This document shows positions 1 through 4,394 of a DNA stretch of 8,768 nt, one piece after another. The first letter of the stretch is position 1. Each line of letters starts with the position of its first letter. Under the pieces are notes generated by a model, which searched no databases, was not told where the DNA came from, and was given only the letters and a program-made list of their open reading frames with translations. Source of the stretch: Candidatus Rokuibacteriota bacterium (GTDB lineage: Bacteria; Methylomirabilota; Methylomirabilia; Rokubacteriales; JACPHL01); NCBI GenBank assembly GCA_016188625.1, contig JACPHL010000171.1, positions 1 to 8,768 on the forward strand. The letters are read 5' to 3'. Both the position numbers and the translations under genes were made by a program.

Positions 1-1
1 C

Positions 2-556
2 AGCGCCGTCGGGGCCGAGTTCGGGGCCCTGGACATCTTCGTCGCCAACGCCGCCGCCACCGCCTTCCGTGACGTCCTCGAGCTCAAGGACTACAACGTC
101 ATCCGCACCTACCAGATCACGGTGATGACCTTCATCCAGGCGGTCCAGGCGGCGGTCCGGCTCATGGAGGGCCGGAACGGCCGGATCGTGACCCTCTCGA
201 GCTTCCCGGTGGCCCGCTACCTTCCGGGGTACGCGACGCTGGCCTCGGCCAAGGCGGCCCTGGAGTCCCTGACGCGCTACCTGGCGTGCGAACTGGCGGG
301 GCGGGGGGTCAACGTCAACTGCGTCTCGCCCGGGCTGGTGCTGACCGACTCCTCCCGGACCTACGGGGGGGACGACAACGAGCGGTTCGAGCGCGCCCTG
401 GTCGAGGCGACCCCCAAGGGGCGCGCCGGGACTCCGGAGGACATCGCCAGGGTCATCGCCTTCCTCTGCTCGGACGACGCGGAGTGGATCACCGGCCAGA
501 CCATCGCGGCGGACGGGGGGATGACGCTCACCCTGCCCTACCTCCGCCGCCCCTGA
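2..556 (+). CDS. SDR-family enoyl-ACP reductase-like protein (FabL type), 5' end outside window
   Basis: This is the C-terminal three quarters of an NAD(P)H-dependent short-chain dehydrogenase/reductase; the reading frame is open from base 2, so the Rossmann Gly-rich motif lies upstream. What is seen: an N-A-A-A stretch (bases 41-52) in place of the usual NNAG, a TLSS segment (190-201), then Tyr (230-232) and Lys (251-253) separated by six residues. The normal Y-x3-K tyrosine position is Leu. Y-x6-K is the signature of enoyl-ACP reductases. The surrounding pattern (RYLxxY, SKAAL/SAKAAL, LTRYLAxEL, VNxVSxG, TPxGR, GQTIxxDGG) matches what I remember of Bacillus FabL. The likely role is reduction of an enoyl thioester or a related CoA/ACP-bound substrate in the cytoplasm. 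The next SDR starts 20 bases after the stop, suggesting an operon. FabL-like assignment is moderately sure; SDR membership is very sure. Confidence 0.9.
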   Translation, partial: SAVGAEFGALDIFVANAAATAFRDVLELKDYNVIRTYQITVMTFIQAVQAAVRLMEGRNGRIVTLSSFPVARYLPGYATLASAKAALESLTRYLACELAGRGVNVNCVSPGLVLTDSSRTYGGDDNERFERALVEATPKGRAGTPEDIARVIAFLCSDDAEWITGQTIAADGGMTLTLPYLRRP

Positions 557-563
557 CGGAGTA

Positions 564-569
564 GAGGAG
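564..569 (+). promoter_or_regulatory. Ribosome binding site for the second SDR gene
   Basis: GAGGAG lies 7 bases upstream of the GTG at 577. It decides this start: the translation from 577 begins directly with the first beta strand of the Rossmann fold, as expected for the family. Confidence 0.6.
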
Positions 570-576
570 CGCGAGG

Positions 577-1332
577 GTGCGACTCCGGGAGCAGGTCGCG
601 GTGGTGACCGGGGCCGGGCGCGGGATCGGGCGGGCGATCGCCCGCGCCCTGGCCGCCGCGGGCGCGCGGGTGGCCCTCCTGGACGTCAACGAGGCCGAGG
701 CGCGCGACGCGGCCGGGGAGATCCAGAAGGCGGGCGGCGACGCCCTGGCCCTGCGGGCGGACGTGACGGTCCGGGCCCAGGTCGAGGCCGCGGTCGCGGA
801 GGTTCTGGCCCGCTGGGGGACGGTCCACATCCTCGTGAACAACGCTGGGTGGGACCGTCCCATGCCGTTCATCGAGACCACCGAGGAGTTCTGGGACCGG
901 ATCCTGGCCATCAACCTGAAGAGCCAGATCATCTGCACCCGCGCCGTCCTCGACCCCATGATCAAGCAGGGGTACGGGAAGATCGTCAACATCGCCTCCG
1001 ACGCCGGCCGGGTCGGCTCCACCGGCGAGGCGGTCTACTCCGCGGCCAAGGGCGGGGTCATCGCCTTCACCAAGACCCTGGCCCGCGAGCTGGCCCGCCA
1101 CCGGATCAACGTCAACTGCGTCTCCCCGGGCCCCGCCGAGACCCCGCTCTTCGAGGAGGAGTTCGCCAAGGGGAAGCCGGGCCTGGCCGAGAGCCTGAAG
1201 AAGGCGATTCCTTGGGGACGGCTTGCCCGGCCCGAGGATATCGCCCGCGCGGTGGTCTTCCTGGCCTCGGACGAGGCCGAGTACATCACCGGTCAGACGC
1301 TCTCGGTCTCCGGCGGCCTCACCATGGTTTGA
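577..1332 (+). CDS. SDR-family NAD(P)-dependent dehydrogenase, BadH-like (2-hydroxycyclohexanecarboxyl-CoA dehydrogenase type)
   Basis: This is a complete classical short-chain dehydrogenase of 251 residues, the usual family length. Seen in order: a TGAGRGIG cofactor loop near residues 12-19, an acidic residue after strand 2 (LLDVN, suggesting NAD preference), NNAG near 88-91, a Ser-containing NIASDAG segment near 139, the catalytic YSAAK near 153-157, and a C-terminal ITGQTLSVSGG. The stretches NNAGWD, NIASDAxRVGSxGEAVY, KTLAREXARH and GQxLSVSGGLTM match my memory of BadH, which oxidises 2-hydroxycyclohexanecarboxyl-CoA in reductive benzoate/cyclohexanecarboxylate breakdown. The reaction is therefore probably oxidation of a beta-hydroxyacyl-CoA; the exact substrate is inferred. 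The start is GTG with a good ribosome site. It follows the FabL-like gene closely and is probably co-transcribed. Other 3-hydroxyacyl-CoA or 3-oxoacyl-ACP reductase roles remain possible. Confidence 0.93.
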   Translation: MRLREQVAVVTGAGRGIGRAIARALAAAGARVALLDVNEAEARDAAGEIQKAGGDALALRADVTVRAQVEAAVAEVLARWGTVHILVNNAGWDRPMPFIETTEEFWDRILAINLKSQIICTRAVLDPMIKQGYGKIVNIASDAGRVGSTGEAVYSAAKGGVIAFTKTLARELARHRINVNCVSPGPAETPLFEEEFAKGKPGLAESLKKAIPWGRLARPEDIARAVVFLASDEAEYITGQTLSVSGGLTMV

Positions 1333-1358
1333 CGCGCATGCGGCCGCCACAGTAGAAG

Positions 1359-1376
1359 CGATGGTTGTCGCCATCG
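1359..1376 (+). terminator. Short hairpin after the SDR operon (possible terminator)
   Basis: CGATGG (1359-1364) and CCATCG (1371-1376) form a perfect 6-bp stem with a 6-base loop, 26 bases after the SDR stop and just before the toxin-antitoxin promoter. No T run follows, so an intrinsic terminator is only weakly supported. Confidence 0.25.
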
Positions 1377-1387
1377 GAAGAAACCCG

Positions 1388-1416
1388 TTGACTTGGCGTA
1401 GTCATTCCTCCATTAT
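1388..1416 (+). promoter_or_regulatory. Sigma-70-type promoter of the toxin-antitoxin operon
   Basis: TTGACT (1388-1393) and CATTAT (1411-1416) are separated by exactly 17 bases, giving 5/6 and 4/6 matches to the housekeeping consensus. Transcription would begin near 1423, leaving a leader of about 14 bases that is mostly the ribosome binding site. The -10 box overlaps the left arm, spacer and first base of the right arm of the palindrome at 1407-1421. Confidence 0.55.
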
Positions 1417-1421
1417 GGAGG
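1407..1421. promoter_or_regulatory. Palindromic operator candidate for antitoxin autorepression
   Basis: CCTCCA (1407-1412) and TGGAGG (1416-1421) are a perfect 6-bp inverted repeat with a 3-base spacer. It covers the predicted -10 box of the antitoxin-toxin promoter. Ribbon-helix-helix antitoxins of the FitA/VapB type are known to bind such inverted repeats over their own promoters, alone or with toxin. Binding here is inferred. Confidence 0.5.
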
Positions 1422-1436
1422 CAAAGAGGAGGATTT

Positions 1437-1667
1437 ATGGCGACGCTGAATATCAAGAACCTGCCAGACTCACTGTATCGTAAGATTCAAGCCCGCGCCA
1501 AACGAGAGCGCCGATCGGTGGCCCAGGAGGTTATTCACATTTTGAGCCAGGTGGCCGACCAGGCGCCGCGCCTATCGATCCTGGATCTTCAGGGGCTGGG
1601 GAAGGAGGTCTGGCGAGGGGTGGATGCGGCTCGCTACGTCAATAAGGAACGACGTGGGTGGGATTGA
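1437..1667 (+). CDS. FitA/VapB-type ribbon-helix-helix antitoxin
   Basis: This is a 76-residue antitoxin, a typical length. Residues 1-37 form a ribbon-helix-helix DNA-binding unit: the first strand is MATLNIKNLP, helix 1 begins at about SLYRKIQARAK, and RSVAQEVIHIL is helix 2, the layout of FitA-like proteins. The charged tail (residues 45-76) would wrap around and block the PIN toxin encoded next. The ATG follows a strong purine-rich ribosome site (AGGAGG, 1427-1432) at a rather short 4-base spacing. The gene overlaps the toxin start by 10 bases, the standard coupled arrangement. Base composition is clearly less GC-rich than the flanking SDR and kinase genes, consistent with arrival by transfer. 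Family assignment is by pattern recognition; the RHH fold is well supported by the partner gene. Confidence 0.88.
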   Translation: MATLNIKNLPDSLYRKIQARAKRERRSVAQEVIHILSQVADQAPRLSILDLQGLGKEVWRGVDAARYVNKERRGWD

Positions 1668-2107
1668 TCGACGACCTGCAGCCCGGCCCGGTCGCGCTCG
1701 ACACTGCGGTCTTCATTTACTTCATCGAGGAGGATCGCCGCTTTCTCGATATCGTCAAGCCGGTCTTTACGGCCATGGATCGGGGCGTGCTTGAGGGCGC
1801 CACGTCTGGTCTCACGCTGCTAGAGGTACTTGTGGCTCCCTATCGCGCCGACAACTTCCCCCTGGCCGAGCGCTATGAAGCCCTGCTGACCCAGAGCCGG
1901 GGATTGCGCCTGGTCGATCTGGACCGGTCTGTCCTGAAGAGCGCCGCGCTCCTCCTGGCAAGAGTGCGCCTGAAGCCCCCCGACGCGATCCAGGTCGCCG
2001 CCGCACTGGCCGTCCGGTGTACCGCCTTCCTGACGAACGACCGGAAGATTCCCGCCATGCCAGGCTTGAGGATCCTGCAGCTCCGCGACTACCTGCATGG
2101 GGCGTAG
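1658..2107 (+). CDS. VapC-type PIN-domain toxin (ribonuclease)
   Basis: This is a 149-residue PIN-domain protein, expected to be a Mg-dependent endoribonuclease neutralised by the preceding antitoxin. The four acidic positions of the PIN active site are visible: Asp15 in LDTAVFIYF, Glu56 in TLLEVLVAPY, Asp109 in PPDAIQVAAAL and Asp128 in FLTNDRK. The GTG at 1658 is preferred because AAGGA (1644-1648) lies 9 bases upstream; a TTG at 1664, two codons later and overlapping the antitoxin stop, is an alternative. Translation is probably coupled to the antitoxin. All active-site residues are kept, so the toxin looks functional. The RNA target cannot be told from sequence. IS91-type remnants begin about 90 bases downstream. 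Confidence 0.92.
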   Translation: MGLIDDLQPGPVALDTAVFIYFIEEDRRFLDIVKPVFTAMDRGVLEGATSGLTLLEVLVAPYRADNFPLAERYEALLTQSRGLRLVDLDRSVLKSAALLLARVRLKPPDAIQVAAALAVRCTAFLTNDRKIPAMPGLRILQLRDYLHGA

Positions 2108-2133
2108 GCAACGTAAAGGCCTTTCTCGGCCCG

Positions 2134-2145
2134 CCCGGCGCCGGG
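2134..2145. terminator. GC palindrome downstream of the toxin gene
   Basis: CCCGGCGCCGGG is a perfect 12-base palindrome 27 bases after the toxin stop. It could fold into a short stem but has no loop of comfortable size and no T run. I list it only as a weak terminator candidate. Confidence 0.2.
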
Positions 2146-2160
2146 GGCCGGACCGAAGCC

Positions 2161-2190
2161 ACGTTACAGCGCGGGTGAACACCCTGTCAA
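2161..2190 (-). promoter_or_regulatory. Promoter-like site on the minus strand, facing the toxin gene
   Basis: Reading the minus strand, TTGACA (2190-2185) is followed after 18 bases by TAACGT (2166-2161), only 3/6 at the -10. If active it would produce RNA antisense to vapC. It directly follows the stop of the transposase-like fragment at 2187-2264. A similar layout (CTTGACA, then CCGCGC and GTA at the same spacing) precedes the peroxiredoxin-like gene. Confidence 0.25.
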
Positions 2191-2264
2191 GGCAAAGCGC
2201 TGGGGATCGAGAGGCGCATGGGGCCGCCACCGCGGGGACAGGCGAGGACGTCGAGGGGAAGGCG
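2187..2264 (-). pseudogene. IS91-family transposase remnant (C-terminal cysteine motif)
   Basis: On the minus strand this encodes about 25 codons with LPLDVLACPRGGGPMRL before a stop at 2187-2189. It closely resembles the LDVLxCPRCGGRMRLI segment near the C-terminus of IS91-family transposases, but the second Cys of the CxxC is Gly (GGT in place of TGT) and the Arg after the glycines is Pro. It is in the same orientation as the larger remnant at 2551-3084 and could be the tail of the same element, with the 62-residue gene and nucleotidyltransferase start now lying between. The match is short, so this is a moderate call. Confidence 0.5.
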
Positions 2265-2285
2265 CGCCGGTCGCTGAGCGGGGCG

Positions 2286-2314
2286 TAGGCGTTTTGGCAA
2301 AAGCATAGTAGAAT
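2286..2314 (+). promoter_or_regulatory. Promoter candidate for the 62-residue gene
   Basis: TAGAAT (2309-2314) is a 5/6 match to the -10 consensus. At 17 bases upstream there is only a weak -35 (TAGGCG, 2286-2291). Predicted start of RNA is near 2321, about 20 bases before the ATG. The region 2291-2325 is also notably AT-rich for this window. Confidence 0.35.
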
Positions 2315-2341
2315 GAGGTCGTACTTTCCGGGAGCGCCATG

Positions 2342-2527
2342 ATGGAGAAGGTGGTCCGAAAGAGAAAGCTGCAAGAGTTCTCAGAAGTCCGGGACAATCT
2401 CGCCTACTGGCTATCCAAAACCCCCGAGGAGCGTGTCGCCGAGGTTGAGCGCTTGAGGAGACAGCGGCATGGACGTGCCGCGAGACTTCAGCGAACTGCT
2501 CGCGTTGTTCAACGCCCTTCGCGTTGA
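2342..2527 (+). CDS. Small conserved protein, partner of a nucleotidyltransferase (toxin-antitoxin-like)
   Basis: This is an intact 61-62 residue, strongly basic and charged protein. Its pattern (an EFS-x-RDNLAYW start, then PEERVAEVERLRRQRHG, and a tail of ARLQRTARVVQRP) resembles small proteins I know to be encoded directly upstream of, and overlapping, a DUF6036/AbiEii-like nucleotidyltransferase in many bacteria. The two are generally viewed as toxin-antitoxin-like, though the small protein's role is not established. ATG codons occur at 2339 and 2342; GGGAG (2330-2334) is 7 bases from 2342, which I prefer. The gene overlaps the next start by 59 bases in another frame. Its partner is broken here, so this may be an orphan antitoxin-like gene. 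It is low in GC compared with its surroundings. Confidence 0.65.
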   Translation: MEKVVRKRKLQEFSEVRDNLAYWLSKTPEERVAEVERLRRQRHGRAARLQRTARVVQRPSR

Positions 2528-2807
2528 CTATCTCATCGTTGGCGCGCATGCCGAGCTTTTCGAGGAGTTCCAGGGGCTCGAAGAGGAGGTGGCTGGTGCC
2601 ATCGTGCCAGGCGCTCTTGAACTCCAGCAGGATGCGGCCGTCCCCGGTGAGCCGGAGGCGATCCTGGGCGACCGGCGGGCGCAGGAGGTAGCGGCAGAGC
2701 TGCTCGAGCCGTGCCCGATCTTCGGCTGGGACGGAGAGGTTCGCGTGGAGATCGAAGCCCTCCAAATGGGCCTGACGGGGACCGGTCGAGGTCACCCAGC
2801 AAATTGA
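2469..2807 (+). pseudogene. Truncated nucleotidyltransferase fused to antisense transposase sequence
   Basis: The first 28 codons read as the start of a DUF6036/AbiEii-like nucleotidyltransferase (MDVPRDFSELLALF, then VDYLIVGAHA, the approach to the nucleotide-binding Gly motif). A good ribosome site (GAGGAG, 2455-2460) lies 8 bases before the ATG. At about 2550-2556 homology stops: the rest of the 112-residue frame is the antisense strand of the IS91-type remnant. The catalytic hG(G/S)...D-x-D region and everything after it are missing, so enzyme activity is lost. Whether the chimeric protein is made is unknown. The break is most simply explained by insertion or rearrangement involving the transposase copy. 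Confidence 0.7.
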
Positions 2808-3084
2808 GGCCGCCGCCGAAGCGTTGGATGACGGTGACGCTCCCGGCCTGCCCATCGCGGATTCCCAGCCTGCGCGCCTGCGAGCGCTGGAAGCCAAGGA
2901 GCGCCCGCACGTAGACGCCGAGCGCGGCCCGGCAGAGCGCGTGATTCCAGGCGAGCAGGTAGCGCAGGCGGTGCGGGAGGCTGAGGACCCACTGCCGGAC
3001 GGGCACCCGGGGCAGCACCTCATCCACGAGGTGGGCGGCGCGCTCGGCCATGCGCCGGCCCCCGCAGCTCGGGCAGAAGCCGCG
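2551..3084 (-). pseudogene. IS91-family transposase remnant with internal deletion
   Basis: Two collinear pieces of an IS91-type transposase are seen. The first (3084 down to about 2800) holds the N-terminal zinc-binding end RGFCPSCGGRRMAERA, then VRQWVLSLPHRLRYLLAW and VTVIQRFGGGLNL. The second, in a different frame (about 2796 down to 2552), holds RQAHLEGFDLHAN, LCRYLLRPPVAQDRLRL and the LLFEPLELLEKL motif. Intact relatives have the HUH motif (H-x-H-T) right after GLNL; here it and roughly 100 following residues are deleted and the frame is shifted. The N-terminal region before RGFCPSC and the C-terminus after EKL are also missing. Transposase activity is therefore lost. Its left edge abuts the nucleotidyltransferase fragment, its right edge the end of the peroxiredoxin-like gene. 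Confidence 0.85.
2552..2596 (+). repeat. 45-bp direct repeat, copy 1 (transposase-derived)
   Basis: This matches 4228-4272 at 42 of 45 positions by eye and encodes, on the minus strand, the LLFEPLELLEKL motif of IS91-type transposases. The two copies lie in the same orientation about 1.7 kb apart and flank the peroxiredoxin-like gene. They come from two related transposase copies. Confidence 0.8.
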
Positions 3085-3151
3085 AGTCGAGCTGCTCGCC
3101 CGCGCGTAGCCGCACGGCCGGCCCGCCGCGGGTGGCGCCACCGCGAGCGGG

Positions 3152-3808
3152 TCAGCTGGGGAGCGCGCGGGCGGCGGCGAGGAACTCGTCGTCGGTCGGG
3201 AACTTCCCGAGACCGGCCAGGCCTTCCTCCGCCGTCTCGATGTTCACCCAGCGGATGATCCCGTCGCGGTCGACGAGGAACTGGCCAACGAGCTGCGGGA
3301 CCTGCTGCTCCATCTCCTCGGTGTCGGTGCCGGTCCACTCGAAGTGGTCGAGCTCGTCGAGGCGGTTCGCCGCGTCCGGGACCGACAGCGGCTCGGGAAG
3401 CTCGCCGGTCGGGTTGATGCGCACGCGCCGCCTCTCCGCCTCCAGCTCGGGCGTCATCGCCGGCTTGGGCACGCGGAAGGCCCGCAGCGCGCGGAGCTCG
3501 GGGTCGGCCACCAGCGGGAGCCGGGTGGGCCGGTAGCGGAAGTAGAGCCGCGCCCGCTCGAGCTGGGTCGCGACCACCGCGAGCGTCTCGACGCCCAGCC
3601 CCCGGAGCTTCTCCCCCGTCATCCCGAGCTGGGCGATGGCCCGGCGGCAGAACGGACAGTACAGGCCGCGGAACAGGGCCACGAGCAACGGGCTCCGGCC
3701 CCGGTAGTCGGCCAGGGAGATCGTGCCGTCCCGGTGTACGGTGGGCAGCGTGAAGTCCGGCGCGGGATCGCCGGGCCCGAGGGCCGGCGGAATGCTGAGC
3801 GTGGACAT
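3152..3808 (-). CDS. Peroxiredoxin-like / AhpC-TSA family redoxin
   Basis: This is a cytoplasmic 218-residue thioredoxin-fold protein, probably a thiol peroxidase or disulfide reductase. It begins with the classic redoxin opening GDPAPDFTLPTV (residues 13-24), then a beta-turn DGTISLADYRGR, and the active site FRGLYCPFC with Cys51 and Cys54. The peroxiredoxin Thr/Ser three residues before the peroxidatic Cys is Gly48, so this belongs to the CxxC Prx-like subgroup rather than 2-Cys Prx. Residues 150-218 form an acidic C-terminal extension ending in a VGQFLVDRDGIIRWVN strand pair, the usual last thioredoxin-fold strands. ATG at 3808 is chosen because GGGAGGA lies about 7 bases upstream and the fold begins right after. 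It is the only intact gene between transposase remnants. The substrate is unknown. Confidence 0.9.
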   Translation of the reverse strand: MSTLSIPPALGPGDPAPDFTLPTVHRDGTISLADYRGRSPLLVALFRGLYCPFCRRAIAQLGMTGEKLRGLGVETLAVVATQLERARLYFRYRPTRLPLVADPELRALRAFRVPKPAMTPELEAERRRVRINPTGELPEPLSVPDAANRLDELDHFEWTGTDTEEMEQQVPQLVGQFLVDRDGIIRWVNIETAEEGLAGLGKFPTDDEFLAAARALPS

Positions 3809-3828
3809 CGTCGATTCCTCCCTATCCC

Positions 3829-3845
3829 CTCCTCCGAGGGAGGAG
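3829..3845 (-). promoter_or_regulatory. Leader hairpin of the peroxiredoxin-like gene
   Basis: CTCCTCC (3829-3835) and GGAGGAG (3839-3845) form a perfect 7-bp stem with a 3-base loop, in the untranslated leader just upstream of the ribosome site. Its CTCCTCC arm could alternatively pair with the GGGAGGA ribosome site, which would hide it; this is inference. Confidence 0.4.
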
Positions 3846-3860
3846 AGCGTAGGCAACATA

Positions 3861-3890
3861 AACGACGTGCACGCCAACGACGTGTACGCC
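3861..3890. repeat. Two tandem 15-bp repeats upstream of the peroxiredoxin-like gene
   Basis: Bases 3861-3875 and 3876-3890 are the same 15-mer with one mismatch (AACGACGTGCACGCC versus AACGACGTGTACGCC). They lie between the predicted promoter (3902-3931) and the gene start, so they could be a double operator for a regulator. The first copy contains the self-complementary CGTGCACG. Confidence 0.5.
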
Positions 3891-3901
3891 GTGCCCCCTC
3901 A

Positions 3902-3931
3902 AAGCTACGGCGCGGACGGAACGCGTGTCAA
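3902..3931 (-). promoter_or_regulatory. Promoter candidate for the peroxiredoxin-like gene
   Basis: On the minus strand, a perfect TTGACA (3931-3926) is followed after 18 bases by TAGCTT (3907-3902), a weak 3/6 -10. Transcription would start near 3895, giving a leader of about 87 bases that carries the tandem repeats and the hairpin. Confidence 0.4.
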
Positions 3932-4063
3932 GGCGAAAATGGGGCGAGGGCTGGGGCATTCTGGTGCGAGGGAGCAGGCCCGGTCGAGCCAGGGGCCACG
4001 CGACGCGCAGGGCCGTCGGGTCCCTTGGGACAAAGCACGGACATCGTACGGCCGAGCGGCCGA
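3932..4063. other. Spacer without a recognisable gene
   Basis: Between the peroxiredoxin-like promoter and the next transposase remnant I see no supportable coding frame. The only structures are a short GTCCC/GGGAC stem near 4020-4031 and two tandem copies of CGGCCGAG at 4049-4064. Confidence 0.5.
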
Positions 4064-4083
4064 GTGCTGGGTCCGACCAGCAC
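4064..4083 (-). other. Hairpin just beyond the transposase stop (possible IS91 end or terminator)
   Basis: GTGCTGG (4064-4070) and CCAGCAC (4077-4083) form a perfect 7-bp stem with a 6-base loop. On the minus strand it lies 4 bases past the stop codon of the transposase remnant. IS91-family elements have a hairpin-containing replication origin end (oriIS) downstream of the transposase; this could be that, or simply a terminator. No T run follows. Confidence 0.4.
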
Positions 4084-4087
4084 CGGG

Positions 4088-4272
4088 TTAAACTGGCAGG
4101 TCGGCGAACAGGTCCGCGCAGCGGCCCGGAGGAGGCGGCCGCGCCGGGCCGGCGGCGGGCCCCTCGGGTGGGAGCCCCAGGTGGGCGAGGATCCGGCGGA
4201 TGACGCGAGGCCGCGGGATCAGGGCGGCGAGCTTTTCGAGGAGCTCCAGGGGCTCGAAGAGCAGGTGGCCGG
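4088..4272 (-). pseudogene. Second IS91-family transposase remnant (C-terminal part)
   Basis: The minus strand reads about 60 codons: HLLFEPLELLEKLAAL, then IPRPRVIRRILAHLGLPPE, a Pro/Ala-rich linker, and DLFADLPV before a stop at 4088-4090. The first part is the same motif as in the remnant at 2551-3084; RVIRRILAHLGLP is the usual C-terminal end of these transposases. The stretch that normally lies between, including the CPRCGG cysteine motif, is absent, so there is an internal deletion joined at the PRV residues that occur on both sides in intact copies. Everything N-terminal is missing. It is a dead relic; the C-terminal end looks complete. Confidence 0.75.
4228..4272 (+). repeat. 45-bp direct repeat, copy 2 (transposase-derived)
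   Basis: This is the same orientation and sequence as 2552-2596 with three mismatches, part of the second transposase relic. Confidence 0.8.
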
Positions 4273-4394
4273 ACTGAAATCGGATGCAGTCCCAAGGTGG
4301 TCAGAGGCGGCGGCAGGGCGGGGCGGTGGCGCGAGGGGGCAGGGACCGGTGTCGATGAGGTTAAAGGCCCGGCAATCCGCGGTCGGCCGAGGGC
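4273..4394. other. Spacer without a recognisable gene
   Basis: Between the transposase relic and the kinase promoter nothing coding can be supported on either strand; the relic's homology ends abruptly at about 4272. Confidence 0.45.

Noticed and set aside
538-1374. Minus-strand open frames across the BadH-like gene
   Set aside because: The plus-strand SDR is complete with all motifs; the minus frames are Arg/Gly/Asp-rich shadows.
2102-2119. Similar strings GCGTAGGCAAC at 2102 and 3847 and GCGTAGGC at 2283, considered as element ends
   Set aside because: They are short, do not bracket a transposase copy consistently, and have no matching hairpins; chance similarity is likely.
2187-3338. One long minus-strand frame read as a single 383-residue protein
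   Set aside because: It only contains in-frame islands of transposase (RQAHLEGFDL to EKL, and DVLACPRGGG) joined by unrelated antisense sequence from the 62-residue gene and nucleotidyltransferase start; not a real single gene.
3809-3877. An upstream TTG extension of the peroxiredoxin-like gene
   Set aside because: It reads through the leader hairpin and tandem repeats, has no ribosome site, and family homology starts at the ATG at 3808.
3861-3890. Tandem 15-mers considered as a CRISPR remnant
   Set aside because: Two units with no spacers between them and no cas genes nearby; an operator or chance duplication fits better.
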